A stretch of DNA of 64,000 nt from CAWDMN01 sp963803155 (GCA_963803155.1 CAWDMN010000034.1:62001-126000), one strand, 5' to 3'. Counted from the stretch's first letter, positions 25,126 through 34,153 are shown. The notes: generated from the sequence alone by a model not told the origin. A program made the numbers and translations.

Positions 25126-25514
25126 ATGTTCTCCCTAGAAAATCCTAGTTGTAGGGCGTTTTTGCAAAACGCCCCAGAGCAACGTTGATAGGAGGCGGTT
25201 GACACAACCGCCCTACAACTGGCCAGCTGTGCTGGCATCAAGGGGGGGGAAACGCCGTTGGTGGGCTTCGACCAAAAGCATTTCGTCCACACCGGCTTGA
25301 TTGAGCTTTTCCAAGGTATCCTCAAAAAAAAACACGCCCGTCTATCACAAATTCCTTGGACAGGGCACTTAATCGTCAAAGAGGGAAGAATCCAAATGGC
25401 GATTGGGAGATTCACTTATGAAGATAACACAAAGCGGTCTGGCCTCAAACCAGACGGCATCAAGACCGCTCGAAACGGCGGCCTCTCTATACCTGGTAGC
25501 TCGTGCGTTAACGG
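25126..25514. other. Intergenic region upstream of the TonB receptor
   Basis: The region contains a cloverleaf palindrome at 25147-25220 and then a GGCCAGC-tgt-GCTGGC hairpin at about 25222-25236, resembling the core of the CCAGC family. A CTCCCTAGAAAAT box next to the receptor start resembles one end of that family. From 25240 to 25514 no gene is recognised; a minus-strand stretch near 25250-25330 (EDTLEKLNQAGVDEMLLVEA) looks codon-like but has no start and could not be assigned. Confidence 0.5.
25147..25220. repeat. Cloverleaf-like palindrome with 12-bp outer stem
   Basis: AGTTGTAGGGCG (25147-25158) pairs perfectly with CGCCCTACAACT (25209-25220). Inside are GGGCGTTTT-tgc-AAAACGCCC (25154-25174) and GGCGGTTG-aca-CAACCGCC (25194-25212), which compete with parts of the outer stem. 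The architecture matches the element at 5127-5206. Confidence 0.85.
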
Positions 25515-25865
25515 CTAAAGGTTGCCGTTTCGTGCCGTCCAGGGAAGGTGCGAATCGACCGCGTTATGATCCGTCCCGACGTTCAAGAAACACGTATCGA
25601 GTACGAGGTCGTAAATGCCATACGGATAGGCGCGGGGAAAATCAAGAGAAGGAAAGTCGTGCCCGTTTGGGTTAACCGGCTTCTTTGTGGGAAGCCATTG
25701 TTTGCCGCCATTGTCGAAGTTCCCAAGCAGTTCCTTCTTTTTGGTGTCCTCCGAGATTGCCGGCATCCCCGTTGCCAAGGCACGTTTCACCTCTACGTTG
25801 ATATGGCGGAATTGCGCGCCGTGGTCGGGATGATCCGCACCTTCCTCCGTTATCCGGTTGCTTCT
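25515..25865 (-). pseudogene. Remnant of an ISAzo13-family transposase
   Basis: Reading the minus strand, a frame gives LRSNRITEEGADHPDHGAQF, then VKRALATGMPAISEDTKKKELLG, then GHDFPSLDFPRAYPYGIYDL and VGTDHNAV. This is the central DDE region of ISAzo13 transposases, where the consensus has SNRKT-EG-HPDRDAQF and PVISVDTKKKELIG. The family protein has about 400 residues or more; only about 115 remain. A TGA lies in frame a few codons upstream of this block, and the C-terminal half is lost after GTDHNA, where the frame reaches a stop at 25515. No terminal repeats were found. It is a decayed fragment. Confidence 0.75.
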
Positions 25866-26070
25866 CAGGCTTGGCTTTGTTCAGGCAATTGATTGACTTC
25901 AATCGACGGCGAAAAATCGATTGCGACACCGATTCCGGGGAAAAAATATCTCGAGAAGTCACGGCATTTTTTATGTTGGACTGCGACGGGCCAAGAATCA
26001 GCAAAAGGCGGGGTGTGTGGCAGAAAGCCGCTCACCCCGCCTTTGGTGGCGAGTTGTTGTTAAGCGGGGC

Positions 26071-26523
26071 CTATCTTAATAAAGCGCTTACCACCACGAT
26101 TTTTGCCTCGGGATGGAGCGCGACTTTCATGGGGCCGATCTCATTTTTGTCGAACTTTGTCTTAGAATTTGCCAGCGTCCTCACTTCACTTCTTTCATAA
26201 ATTTTCGACAGCTGATACCCCTCTTCCAATTGAGAAAAAATGAGCTTGCAGCCATTAGTCTTTGTATTGCGTTCGGTGGCACCCAACGTCACGAAGATTA
26301 CCTTGCTTCCGTCGGTTTTTTGCAGGATTCTCGTACCCGCAGGGTTCGTAAGGGACAAGGGTTTGACCGTATACTCCCCGGCGGGCATGAGGGTGTTTCC
26401 CACCAGAAATTCAAAGGGGATGTTATACCTCGTGGCAGCCACCGTTTGGGCAAAAAAACCCATAGCCGAAAAAAATAATCCCGCACAAACCACCAAACTC
26501 CACACCATTAAATTCTTCTTCAT
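26071..26523 (-). CDS. Small secreted protein of a common acidobacterial type
   Basis: The protein (150 residues) has a signal peptide (MKKNLMVWSLVVCAGLFFSAMGFFAQ) followed by the pattern YNIPFEFLVGNTLMPAGEYTVKPL and a beta-rich rest (GTRILQKTDGSKVIFVTLGA, LSKIYERSEV). Many acidobacterial genomes encode paralogs with this IPFEF-VG-PAGEY signature; their function is unknown. GGAGGG lies 6 nt before the ATG. It is monocistronic as far as can be seen. Confidence 0.7.
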   Translation of the reverse strand: MKKNLMVWSLVVCAGLFFSAMGFFAQTVAATRYNIPFEFLVGNTLMPAGEYTVKPLSLTNPAGTRILQKTDGSKVIFVTLGATERNTKTNGCKLIFSQLEEGYQLSKIYERSEVRTLANSKTKFDKNEIGPMKVALHPEAKIVVVSALLR

Positions 26524-26857
26524 AATCGTCCCTCCTTTTTTGGCGTCTAAGCCATGCTAATTTTCGATAAATCTTTGCTGATTTTTCAGCTTGCCCTCAC
26601 GACTTTGAACTCCTTGGCCGGCGTCTCAGTGACAATTTTCAACTGCCTTCATCTGGTAATGCGCAAACCCCCGCGCAAATCCGCAAAAATAAAGAACGAA
26701 CATCAGAAAAAGCAGGACTGAATTGGTGGGAGGCCGCTGTTGCATTCACGGGAGAGAAAATTCCGTGATTTAGATCAAAGAGATCAGGATCTCTCTCGGA
26801 CCGATGAGGCCAGTGTTATAATTAAGGGTACTTTTATCCATTTCGAGGAAAGAACCA
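26524..26857. other. Divergent intergenic region, no feature recognised
   Basis: The gap separates the divergent small secreted protein and ECF factor genes and must hold both promoters, but no box pair is convincing. An open frame running from 26740 overlaps the sigma gene in another frame and is treated as a shadow. Confidence 0.5.
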
Positions 26858-27454
26858 ATGAATGGCTCTCCCCCGTCCGAGCAAGTGACTCAGTTGCTGC
26901 ATTCCTGGAGCGAAGGGGACCGGGCAGCATTGGAGAAATTGATTCCCCTGGTTTATGCGGAACTGCACCGGCTGGCGCGCGGCTATATGCGGCGCGAACG
27001 GGAAGGGCACACCTTGCAGACCACCGCATTGATCAACGAGGCCTTTCTGAAACTGGTGGACTGGAAGAATGCCAAGTGGCAGAGCCGGGCGCATTTTTTC
27101 GGGATCTCGGCCCGGCTGATGCGGCAGATCCTGGTCAGCTTTGCCAGAGCCCGTCAAAGTGCCAAGAGGGGGGGAGAAGAGACTGTAGTGGAACTGAACG
27201 AAGAGATAGTCCATGGCAACGGCGGACACGACATCGTGGCCGTCGACGACGCTTTGAAGTGTCTGGAAGCCCAAGACCCCAGAAAAGCCCGGGTCGTAGA
27301 ACTGCGGTTTTTCGGGGGACTCAGCGTCACGGAAACCGCGGAAGTCATGAAGATTTCCACTCGCACGGTGGAGATGGAATGGAGCCTGGCAAAGGCGTGG
27401 CTCTTGCGGGAGTTGAGCCCCTCGGCGGCGAAAGTGAAATCAATCGGGAATTGA
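26858..27454 (+). CDS. ECF-type sigma factor (TIGR02999/PF07638 type)
   Basis: The 198-residue protein matches the ECF group common in acidobacteria and planctomycetes: VTQLLHSWSEGDRAALEKLI, PLVYAELHRLARGYMRRERE, HTLQTTALINEAFLKLVD and the RQILVSFARARQSAKRGG segment of region 2. Region 4 follows (VVELRFFGGLSVTETAEVMKISTRTVEMEWSLAKAWL). Genes of this group usually precede a serine/threonine kinase gene, and here the kinase follows at 28061 after a 600-nt inserted cassette. GAGGAAAG lies about 9 nt before the ATG. It has no anti-sigma partner; activation by the kinase is the usual proposal for the group. Confidence 0.9.
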   Translation: MNGSPPSEQVTQLLHSWSEGDRAALEKLIPLVYAELHRLARGYMRREREGHTLQTTALINEAFLKLVDWKNAKWQSRAHFFGISARLMRQILVSFARARQSAKRGGEETVVELNEEIVHGNGGHDIVAVDDALKCLEAQDPRKARVVELRFFGGLSVTETAEVMKISTRTVEMEWSLAKAWLLRELSPSAAKVKSIGN

Positions 27455-27484
27455 GATGAAGCGCACGGATGAGATGCGGATTTA

Positions 27485-27552
27485 ATTCCCCCCTTGAGGG
27501 GGGGTAGGGGGATGTCCATTGTCTTCCATTGAGGGGAGCGATAGGGATGTCC
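27485..27552 (+). repeat. Left repeat pair bounding the DUF559 cassette
   Basis: Two related units lie in tandem. The first (27485-27517) is ATTCCCCCCTTGAGG followed by a G-rich part and GGGGGATGTCC. The second (about 27523-27552) is a divergent copy ending in AGGGATGTCC. The first is the reverse complement of 27928-27960 at 32 of 33 positions, which makes a long, nearly perfect terminal inverted repeat around the decayed gene. Confidence 0.88.
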
Positions 27553-27571
27553 TTACGGGGTAACCAAGAAC

Positions 27572-28048
27572 ATGCTTCATCATGATCGCAAGCTGAAACC
27601 GCTTTCCCAAGAGTTCAGGAAAAAGAGCACCCTGGCTTAGGTGCTTCTTTGGAATCAATTGAAGGGCAGCAAAATGCTGGGTTTTGGCTTCTTAAGACAG
27701 AAACCAATCCATAAATTCATCGTCGATTTTTATTGCCCAAAATTGAAGCTGGTTATTGAAATCGATGGAGAGAGCCATCGCGAGAAGTACGCGAGTGATC
27801 AAAACAGAGAGAATGATTTGAAAGCTTTGGGATTACATATCCTGAGATTTTCGGATTGAAATATAAAAAGGGACGTGTCGAATGTCTTGTGGGGCATTCA
27901 GTGTTGGATCGAGCAACATTTGAAGAGGGACATCCCCCTAACCCCCCTCAAGGGGGGAATGAATGTAGGAATGACCCACTCTGACTCCATTCAAACGGGA
28001 AGGGACATCCCCCTTATCCTCCCTCAAGGGAGGAATAATAATCACTAA
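27572..28048 (+). pseudogene. Decayed DUF559 (Vsr-like endonuclease) gene
   Basis: Translation from the ATG at 27572 gives MLHHDRKLKPLSQEFRKKST, LA, a TAG stop at 27638-27640, then VLLWNQLKGSKMLGFGFLRQ, KPIHKFIVDFYCPKLKLVIE, IDGESHREKYASDQNREND, LKALGLHILRFSD, a TGA at 27857-27859, then NIKRDVSNVLWGIQCWIEQH. The whole matches a DUF559 protein, a small restriction-like nuclease fold; the acidic residues in DFYCP and EIDGESH fit the active site. Two nonsense changes (probably from GAG and from TTG) interrupt an otherwise well-conserved frame, so decay is recent. The frame then runs into the right-hand repeats and stops at 28048. There is no good ribosome site. It lies between a sigma factor gene and its kinase partner. 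Confidence 0.85.
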
Positions 28049-28052
28049 TCAC
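27928..28052 (-). repeat. Right repeat pair bounding the DUF559 cassette
   Basis: Two units face the left pair: 27928-27960 (GGACATCCCCC... GGGGAAT) and 28003-28036 (GGACATCCCCC... GAGGAAT). The region ends with two tandem heptamers TAATCAC at 28039-28052, directly before the kinase start at 28061. The kinase start lacks a nearby Shine-Dalgarno sequence, as if the insertion replaced its leader. Confidence 0.88.
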
Positions 28053-28060
28053 TGGCTCCC

Positions 28061-31000
28061 ATGGACCAAGAGCATTGGGAACAAGTCAACCGGTTTTATC
28101 ATGCTGCCCTGGCGCTGGAGATAGCAGAACGGCCGCGGTTTCTCGAAGAATCCTGCCCGGGGGATTCGGGAATTCGCGTGGAAGTGGAGACGCTGCTCGC
28201 CATGCATGAAGGGGCGGATGAATTCCTGGCGAACCCGGCCATCGAGGATTTGGCGCGGCAAGTCGCGGAGGAGCCTCTCTCGCTGGTGGGGCGGCGGCTG
28301 GGACCTTATCAAATCCTGGAGCTGCTGGGCGCCGGCGGGATGGGTGAAGTCTACCAAGCCCGCGACACCCGGCTGGACCGCATGGCTGCCCTGAAGATTC
28401 TCCCGGTTGAAGTGGCGGCTGATCCCGGCCGACTGCGCCGTTTTTTGGGGGAAGCTAAAGCAGCGTCTGCTCTGAACCATCCCAATATCGCCACCATTTA
28501 TGAAATCGGAGAATCCGACGGCATTCACTGGATAGCCATGGAGCCGGTCGAAGGGCAGACGCTGGCTAAGCGGATCAAGGAAGATCCGTTGGAAATGGAT
28601 GAAATCCTGGGCATTGGCATCCAGACGGCGGAGGGATTGGAGGCGGCTCACAAGAAGGGGATCATTCACCGCGACATCAAGCCCGCCAATCTAATGCTGA
28701 CTCCGGAAGGGCGGGTGAAGATTCTGGACTTCGGCTTGGCCAAGGTAATTGAAGCCGAAGTTCCCGTTGCGAGCATGACCGCGGCGGACACCGTCACCGC
28801 AAGCACCGAAGCCGGCCTGGTACTTGGGACATTAGGCTATATGAGTCCGGAGCAAATGCGCGGTCTCCGCGTCGATCACCGGACAGACCTCTTCTCGTTT
28901 GGCATCGTTCTCTACGAGATGGTCAGCGGGCAGCGGCCCTTTGCCGGAAGCTCTTCCGTCGCCCTCGCCGACGCAATCCTGCACGCGCAACCTCGCGACC
29001 TCGGTGACAGACCGGTGCCAGGACCGCTCAAGTCCTTGATCTGGAAGCTTCTCGAGAAGGATCCGGCGAATAGATGCGGAAGCGCCGAAGAGGTGCACAG
29101 AGCGCTGAAAGCATTGGAAGCTTCTCTGGCGCCGGCGCGGCGGGCGAGGATGTCGAGGAATGCCTGGATCGCCATTGGGGCCGCGGCCGTTCTGGCTGGT
29201 GTCCTTGCGGGTTGGTTCTGGCGCGGGTTTTCACGCAAACAGTGGGCCCTCGAGACGGCGACGCCCGAGATCGCGCGGCTGGTCGACGCGGCGGAGTATG
29301 CCAAGGCAGCGGCGCTAACCCGGGAGGCGCGCGCCGTGCTCCCGAAGAACCCGACGATCGAGAAGTTCTGGGCGCAAACGACGGGAGAGGTCTGGATTGC
29401 CAGCGTGCCTTCTGAAGCCGATGTTTCAATACGGCCCTATGGCGGCGATCCGAATGTCTGGGAAACACTCGGGAAGACGCCGCTCAAGAAGGTCCGCGTC
29501 GCCAGGGCTGCTTACGTCTGGCGAATCGTCAAGCCCGGATTCGCTCCCGTGTTCTTTATTGGCGAGCCACCTGGCAAGCCTCTCCTTGGTATGCGTAGTT
29601 ACATCAATGTGGCGGTGAATCTTCGTCCCGAGTGGAGCGTTCCGCCCGGGATGCTGGTCGTGCCCGGTGACACGGTCAGCCTCCAGCACCCCATGACCCA
29701 GGCTCCGGAAGTCACGATCGAGGATTTCCTCATCGATAGACATGAGGTCACCAACGAGGAGTACAAGAAGTTCGTCGACGCCGGGGGCTACCAGAAGCGC
29801 GAATTCTGGAAGCAGCCGTTCGTCAAGGACGGGAAAACGATATCATGGGAAGAGGCGGTGGCTTCCTTCCGTGATGAGACGGGGCGTCCCGGCCCGGCGA
29901 CGTGGGAGGCCGGCAGTTACCCGAAAGGCATGGAGCAACATCCGGTGGCCGGCGTCAGCTGGTACGAGGCCGCGGCGTACGCCGAGTCTGCGAGCAAGAG
30001 CCTTCCCACCGCGTACCACTGGACGTGCGCGTCGCAAACGGATGAATACACCACAGTGATCGCCCCCGGCAGCAACTTCCGGGGCAAAGGAACCCAGCCG
30101 GTGGGAAGCGGCAGCGCCCTGAGCGGCTCCGGCACCACGGATATGGCGGGCAACGTGAAGGAGTGGTGCCTCAATGAGGGGCGTGAGGGCATGCGCTTTA
30201 TCCTCGGCGGGGGCTTCGGCGAGCCCGCATACATGTTCAATCTCACCGACGAGCAGCCCCCATGGGATCGCCGGTCGAACTTCGGTTTTCGCTGCGTCAA
30301 ACTCGATTCGCCACCCGCCGCCGGCGCGGCATCGCGCATCATAGAGGTCACACCCCCACCCCCTCGCGACTTCCCGAAAGACAAACCTGTCTCAGACGAT
30401 GTCTTCAAGGCCTACCTGGCATTGTACGCTTACGACAAAGGGAAAATGAACGCGCGGGTAGAAGAGAAGGAGACAACGAAAAGCTGGACGCGGGAGAAGG
30501 TCAGCTTCGACGCGGCCTACGGTCAAGAGCGCGTTTTCGCTCAACTCTTTCTGCCGGGACACGGCACGCCGCCATTCCAGACCGTCGTGTACTTTCCAGG
30601 TGCGTATGCCTTTATGGACGATAAGCTCGATCTGGCGGACGCCGAATCGTCGGATCCCGTTGACTTCGTGCTGAAAAGCGGCCGTGCGCTGATCATTCCG
30701 ACCTACAAGGGGACCTATGAACGGCGGGATGGCTACTTGGCCGGCCGCAATCCGCCGGCCTTTTTCCGAGATCACGTGATCGCGTGGTCGAAAGACCTGG
30801 GCCGATCGCTCGATTACCTCGAGACGCGAAAGGACATCGACGCCACAAAGGTGGCTTACTGCGGCTTGAGCTTGGGAGGGACCGAAGGGTTTCTGCTGGC
30901 GGCGGTCGAGAAGCGCATAAAAACGATGATCCTAGTGTCGGGAGGTTTTCCGCTCAGTCGCCCTCTTGCCGAGGCCGACCCGTCCAACTTCGCGTCGCAC

Positions 31001-31213
31001 GTGACCATTTCCGTGCTGATGATTAACGGACGGTCCGATGAGACTCTTCCATTGGCGTCGTCGCAGCTGCCGGCCTTCCGCGACATCGGAACGCCGGCCA
31101 AGGATAAGAAGCACCTCATCTATGAGGGGGGGCACGGAGTCTTTCCCCATCCAGATGCGGTTCGCGAGTGCCTCGATTGGCTCGAAAAGTATCTGGGACC
31201 AGCCCGGCACTAG
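28061..31213 (+). CDS. Membrane serine/threonine kinase fused to sulfatase-modifying and hydrolase domains
   Basis: The protein (1050 residues) has four parts. Residues 1-75 are the helical leader of acidobacterial kinases (EQVNRFYHAALALEIAERPR). Residues 80-345 form a Hanks-type kinase with GAGGMGEV, AALKIL, HRDIKPANL near 202, DFGLA near 222 and GTLGYMSPEQM. A membrane segment lies near 366-388. Outside are a PEGA-like stretch, an FGE-sulfatase (SUMF1-like) domain at about 530-750 (IDRHEVTNEEYKKFVDAGGY, HPVAGVSWYEAAAYAES, TTDMAGNVKEWCL, RRSNFGFRCVK), and an alpha/beta hydrolase at about 800-1045 with nucleophile GLSLGG near 934, Asp in GRSDETLP near 990 and His in EGGHGVF near 1023. The external domains may sense or process a ligand. 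The second half looks richer in G and C than its neighbours, which may indicate recombination. No ribosome site is visible. Confidence 0.9.
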   Translation: MDQEHWEQVNRFYHAALALEIAERPRFLEESCPGDSGIRVEVETLLAMHEGADEFLANPAIEDLARQVAEEPLSLVGRRLGPYQILELLGAGGMGEVYQARDTRLDRMAALKILPVEVAADPGRLRRFLGEAKAASALNHPNIATIYEIGESDGIHWIAMEPVEGQTLAKRIKEDPLEMDEILGIGIQTAEGLEAAHKKGIIHRDIKPANLMLTPEGRVKILDFGLAKVIEAEVPVASMTAADTVTASTEAGLVLGTLGYMSPEQMRGLRVDHRTDLFSFGIVLYEMVSGQRPFAGSSSVALADAILHAQPRDLGDRPVPGPLKSLIWKLLEKDPANRCGSAEEVHRALKALEASLAPARRARMSRNAWIAIGAAAVLAGVLAGWFWRGFSRKQWALETATPEIARLVDAAEYAKAAALTREARAVLPKNPTIEKFWAQTTGEVWIASVPSEADVSIRPYGGDPNVWETLGKTPLKKVRVARAAYVWRIVKPGFAPVFFIGEPPGKPLLGMRSYINVAVNLRPEWSVPPGMLVVPGDTVSLQHPMTQAPEVTIEDFLIDRHEVTNEEYKKFVDAGGYQKREFWKQPFVKDGKTISWEEAVASFRDETGRPGPATWEAGSYPKGMEQHPVAGVSWYEAAAYAESASKSLPTAYHWTCASQTDEYTTVIAPGSNFRGKGTQPVGSGSALSGSGTTDMAGNVKEWCLNEGREGMRFILGGGFGEPAYMFNLTDEQPPWDRRSNFGFRCVKLDSPPAAGAASRIIEVTPPPPRDFPKDKPVSDDVFKAYLALYAYDKGKMNARVEEKETTKSWTREKVSFDAAYGQERVFAQLFLPGHGTPPFQTVVYFPGAYAFMDDKLDLADAESSDPVDFVLKSGRALIIPTYKGTYERRDGYLAGRNPPAFFRDHVIAWSKDLGRSLDYLETRKDIDATKVAYCGLSLGGTEGFLLAAVEKRIKTMILVSGGFPLSRPLAEADPSNFASHVTISVLMINGRSDETLPLASSQLPAFRDIGTPAKDKKHLIYEGGHGVFPHPDAVRECLDWLEKYLGPARH

Positions 31214-31429
31214 CCGTCTTAAACAGAGCCCAGCGCCAGACCGTCGAATTTTGAAGGCTTGTTTTATTTTGAAGGCAGCTCCGGTAGAACAATTTGAGAC
31301 GAGTGCTGAGCGGAAAGGTGGATCATGTTCCGCTCAATCTGTCCTATTGTCTCGTCAAAATTATTGCCCCCTGTATTCAAATTTCGCTCGAGGCACGGGA
31401 AGGTGCTGCTCGATACCTCGACGCGGTAT

Positions 31430-34021
31430 TTACATCCCAGCCCAATGCAGAGCGTTGAAAAGCAACTTGAAGGTCCCTTCCGTCTGGGCCCGGTGCTGGA
31501 CGCGGAAGCCGAGCAAAACAATTTTTCCCTTCCCGAGTGTCAGCGCCACCGCAGCCGATTTTCTCTCCAGCTTTTCGGCTCCCTGAATCCAGCCAGAGAG
31601 GAGGATGTCTTCTGCCTGATCAGGATAGCTGGCCAGCACATGGCGCGTGACTTCCGGACCCGGAAGAGTGGTTTGCAGCGCCATTGCTTCATCCAAAAAA
31701 GCGGCCGCATCCCGCGGCATTCCATAGGTGACCGGGTGATGGTTATCCACATGAATTCTCAGAAGAGTGCCGGGGCAATTGAAATCACCCTCACGGGCTA
31801 TGGAGAGCGCATTGGAGACAGGAATGTTGAACTCATTCATTAGCAATTCGCAGGATGAAGCCAGCGCAACCAAGGTTCCGCCCTCTTCCACAAATTTTTT
31901 CAGGCTGTCAACGCCCTCTTTTCCGATTCCTCCCGTGTATTCTGGGGGCAATTCAGGAAGATATCGGCTTTCCCCCTCCTCCCGTTTGTATTTCCCTTCC
32001 ACGATGACATCTCGTGGGACATCCGGAAGAAGGATGGCATCGAAATCATTTTTCAAGTTGCCTGCCTTGGCGGCTTTATTGTCGAAATTTTTCAAGTCGA
32101 AGGCGTACTGTTCCAACACCCAGCGGGTCCACCCTTCATCCGTGGAAGCCACCCAAGGCCTATAGAGTCCTACCCGGACATTTCTCAATGGTGTCATAGG
32201 AATAGCCGGAAGGGCGGTTAATCCCTGGGCCTGCAGTCGCAGCTCTTTGAGTAACGATTCCAATTGGGCCGTGGGTTCAATCAACAAAGTCCCGGCAGGA
32301 AAGCTCAGATCACCCGATTTGAAGGGCTCGCAAGCCAAGTTCACCTTGGCGTTGTTTTTCAGCAGCAGATTGAGCAATTTGCTCGCGTTGTTGGATGAAT
32401 GGGAAATGGCAAAGAGGGAGGCTCCTTTCCCGGCAATTTCACCCAAGGGTAAATCACTCTCCTTTATTGGTCGCAGAGCCGACTGTTCGGAGGCAGTCAG
32501 ATTCCGCTTTTCGACTTTGACTCCCATCATCGGAGGAAGCGACCAAGTGGTGACGTCATAGGGGGTGAGAATATTGGTCCCAGGAGCGGACCGCACTTTG
32601 GGATAGCGCTGCGGTTCCAGCATTTCCACGATGAAATTGCCCAAAGGCTGAGCCGTTGCGATGTAAAAGGCCTCTTCTTTAGGATTGAAATCGACTGTTG
32701 CGCCATTCTCTTTCATCAGGTGGGCGAGGTGAGCGGATGCGGCCGGATCGAATTGATGAATTGGAATTCTGTAGTATTCCCCTGGTTTGCCAGAGTGGAT
32801 CGCGGAAAGCGACATTTCCAGTTTGCCGCGCAACAAGTCTTCCCGGTATTTGGAACAGGTTTCCAGCAGGGCGTCGGAAGCGATTCGCTCATAATCCATG
32901 ATGTCGCGTATCCGCCAGGTGCCACCTGGCCAAGGATTGGGGAAATTGGTCTGCTGCCGGTAATCGATCAACCCTTTGCTACCGCCGCTCAGTTCGCTGG
33001 GTTCCACTTCGATGGGTGTGGCCAATCGAACGGAAGCAACTTCCGTTAAAAGCCCAAATATGTTTTTCCACCATGCCGTATTTTTGGTGCCGCCCGGCCA
33101 ATAAGCATCAAAGAGGTAACTGTAAATTACCCCAGATTTCTTCTGCTGTTCCAGACGCCACGACATCATGGTTCCCATGTGATCCACCGCTCGCCAAAGC
33201 AAGGGATAAAGCTTTTCAGCGACAGGATTGGTATAAGGAGGAACAAACATCCGTGGGCCGGTATAGCCCATCTGATGCTCATCGAGCCAGACCTGAGGGA
33301 ACCACTCAAAATAGACAGAGTGGTTGACCACCTTGCTTTCTTTCTGGGTCAGCATGATCCAGTCGCGGTTGTTGTCATGTCCAACGTAGGGGTGATAAAG
33401 CCAGGGCATCCGGCCCCCTTCGAAGGGAGTGCCCAGGTATTTCCGATACCACTCCACTTCCATGAGCTGGCCATCCGGATTCAAAGAGGGGATCACTAGC
33501 AGAATCACATCCTCCAGTCGCTTCTTGGTTTCCTTGTCCTGCGCGGTAATGAGTGCGTGGGCCCATTCCATTACCATCTGGGTCGAGCCAATTTCACTGG
33601 CATGAATATTGCACGAGATTAGCAGGATGACTTTCCCCTGCCGGATGAGTTCCTGGCTTTCAGATTCGGAAATCCCGCGAGGGTCGGCCAATTTGCGGGC
33701 AATATCCTGATATTTTGATTTGTTCCTGAGGTTTTCCTCCGAAGAAATTACCGCTTGGATCAGTTCATTTCCCAGAGTGCTGGCACCAAGATTTTGAATC
33801 TCGATTCGCTTGGAGACCGCGGACAAAGCCTTGAAATAAGAAACGATTTGTTTGTAATCCGCGAGCTTCCGATCAGCCCCGACTTCGAATCCCAAAAATT
33901 CGGAAGGAGTGGGAATTTTAGAGGCTGGCTGGACGGCCAGTGACCAACTGCTGATGAAAGTAAAATAAATCAGCATTGCCAGAATTAAAAAGACTGCACG
34001 CTTTCGACGAGAGAAATCCAT
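31430..34021 (-). CDS. Secreted M14-family metallocarboxypeptidase
   Basis: The 863-residue protein has a signal peptide (ILAMLIYFTFISSWSLAVQ) and an M14 zinc carboxypeptidase domain in the first half. The first zinc site is HxxE in SCNIHASEIGSTQMVMEW (near residue 140); the substrate arginine/asparagine region is VGHDNNRDWIMLTQ, and LDEHQMGYTGPRMF follows. The C-terminal half (about 430-860) is a non-catalytic region typical of long acidobacterial and bacteroidete M14 proteins, with a glutamine-amidotransferase-like stretch near GVDSLKKFVEEGGTLVALAS. It probably degrades peptides in the periplasm or outside. GGAGGG is 5-6 nt before the ATG. It converges with the kinase gene. Confidence 0.87.
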   Translation of the reverse strand: MDFSRRKRAVFLILAMLIYFTFISSWSLAVQPASKIPTPSEFLGFEVGADRKLADYKQIVSYFKALSAVSKRIEIQNLGASTLGNELIQAVISSEENLRNKSKYQDIARKLADPRGISESESQELIRQGKVILLISCNIHASEIGSTQMVMEWAHALITAQDKETKKRLEDVILLVIPSLNPDGQLMEVEWYRKYLGTPFEGGRMPWLYHPYVGHDNNRDWIMLTQKESKVVNHSVYFEWFPQVWLDEHQMGYTGPRMFVPPYTNPVAEKLYPLLWRAVDHMGTMMSWRLEQQKKSGVIYSYLFDAYWPGGTKNTAWWKNIFGLLTEVASVRLATPIEVEPSELSGGSKGLIDYRQQTNFPNPWPGGTWRIRDIMDYERIASDALLETCSKYREDLLRGKLEMSLSAIHSGKPGEYYRIPIHQFDPAASAHLAHLMKENGATVDFNPKEEAFYIATAQPLGNFIVEMLEPQRYPKVRSAPGTNILTPYDVTTWSLPPMMGVKVEKRNLTASEQSALRPIKESDLPLGEIAGKGASLFAISHSSNNASKLLNLLLKNNAKVNLACEPFKSGDLSFPAGTLLIEPTAQLESLLKELRLQAQGLTALPAIPMTPLRNVRVGLYRPWVASTDEGWTRWVLEQYAFDLKNFDNKAAKAGNLKNDFDAILLPDVPRDVIVEGKYKREEGESRYLPELPPEYTGGIGKEGVDSLKKFVEEGGTLVALASSCELLMNEFNIPVSNALSIAREGDFNCPGTLLRIHVDNHHPVTYGMPRDAAAFLDEAMALQTTLPGPEVTRHVLASYPDQAEDILLSGWIQGAEKLERKSAAVALTLGKGKIVLLGFRVQHRAQTEGTFKLLFNALHWAGM

Positions 34022-34153
34022 TCTTTCCCTCCGGGGAATGATTTAATGCATTCGTGGCAATCACCCTTTTGAGTAATCACAAGCGAGCGGTCCGCAGAAT
34101 TGCGGGCAGGTGCGACGCACCATCCCTGCCAATCATGACTACGGGCAGGCACA
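34022..34153. other. Leader region with divergent R2 arms
   Basis: This stretch precedes the M14 gene and begins the repeat block. GTAATCACAAGCGAGCGG near 34074-34091 is a divergent arm of the same family as the tandem array. The promoter of the M14 gene should be here but was not identified. Confidence 0.5.

Noticed and set aside
25122..25415. Minus-strand frame upstream of the TonB receptor
   Set aside because: It runs through the cloverleaf palindrome and has no similarity or ribosome site.
27857..27859. TGA in the DUF559 frame as a selenocysteine codon
   Set aside because: The frame also has a TAG at 27638, the family has no cysteine at this position, and no SECIS-like hairpin follows directly.
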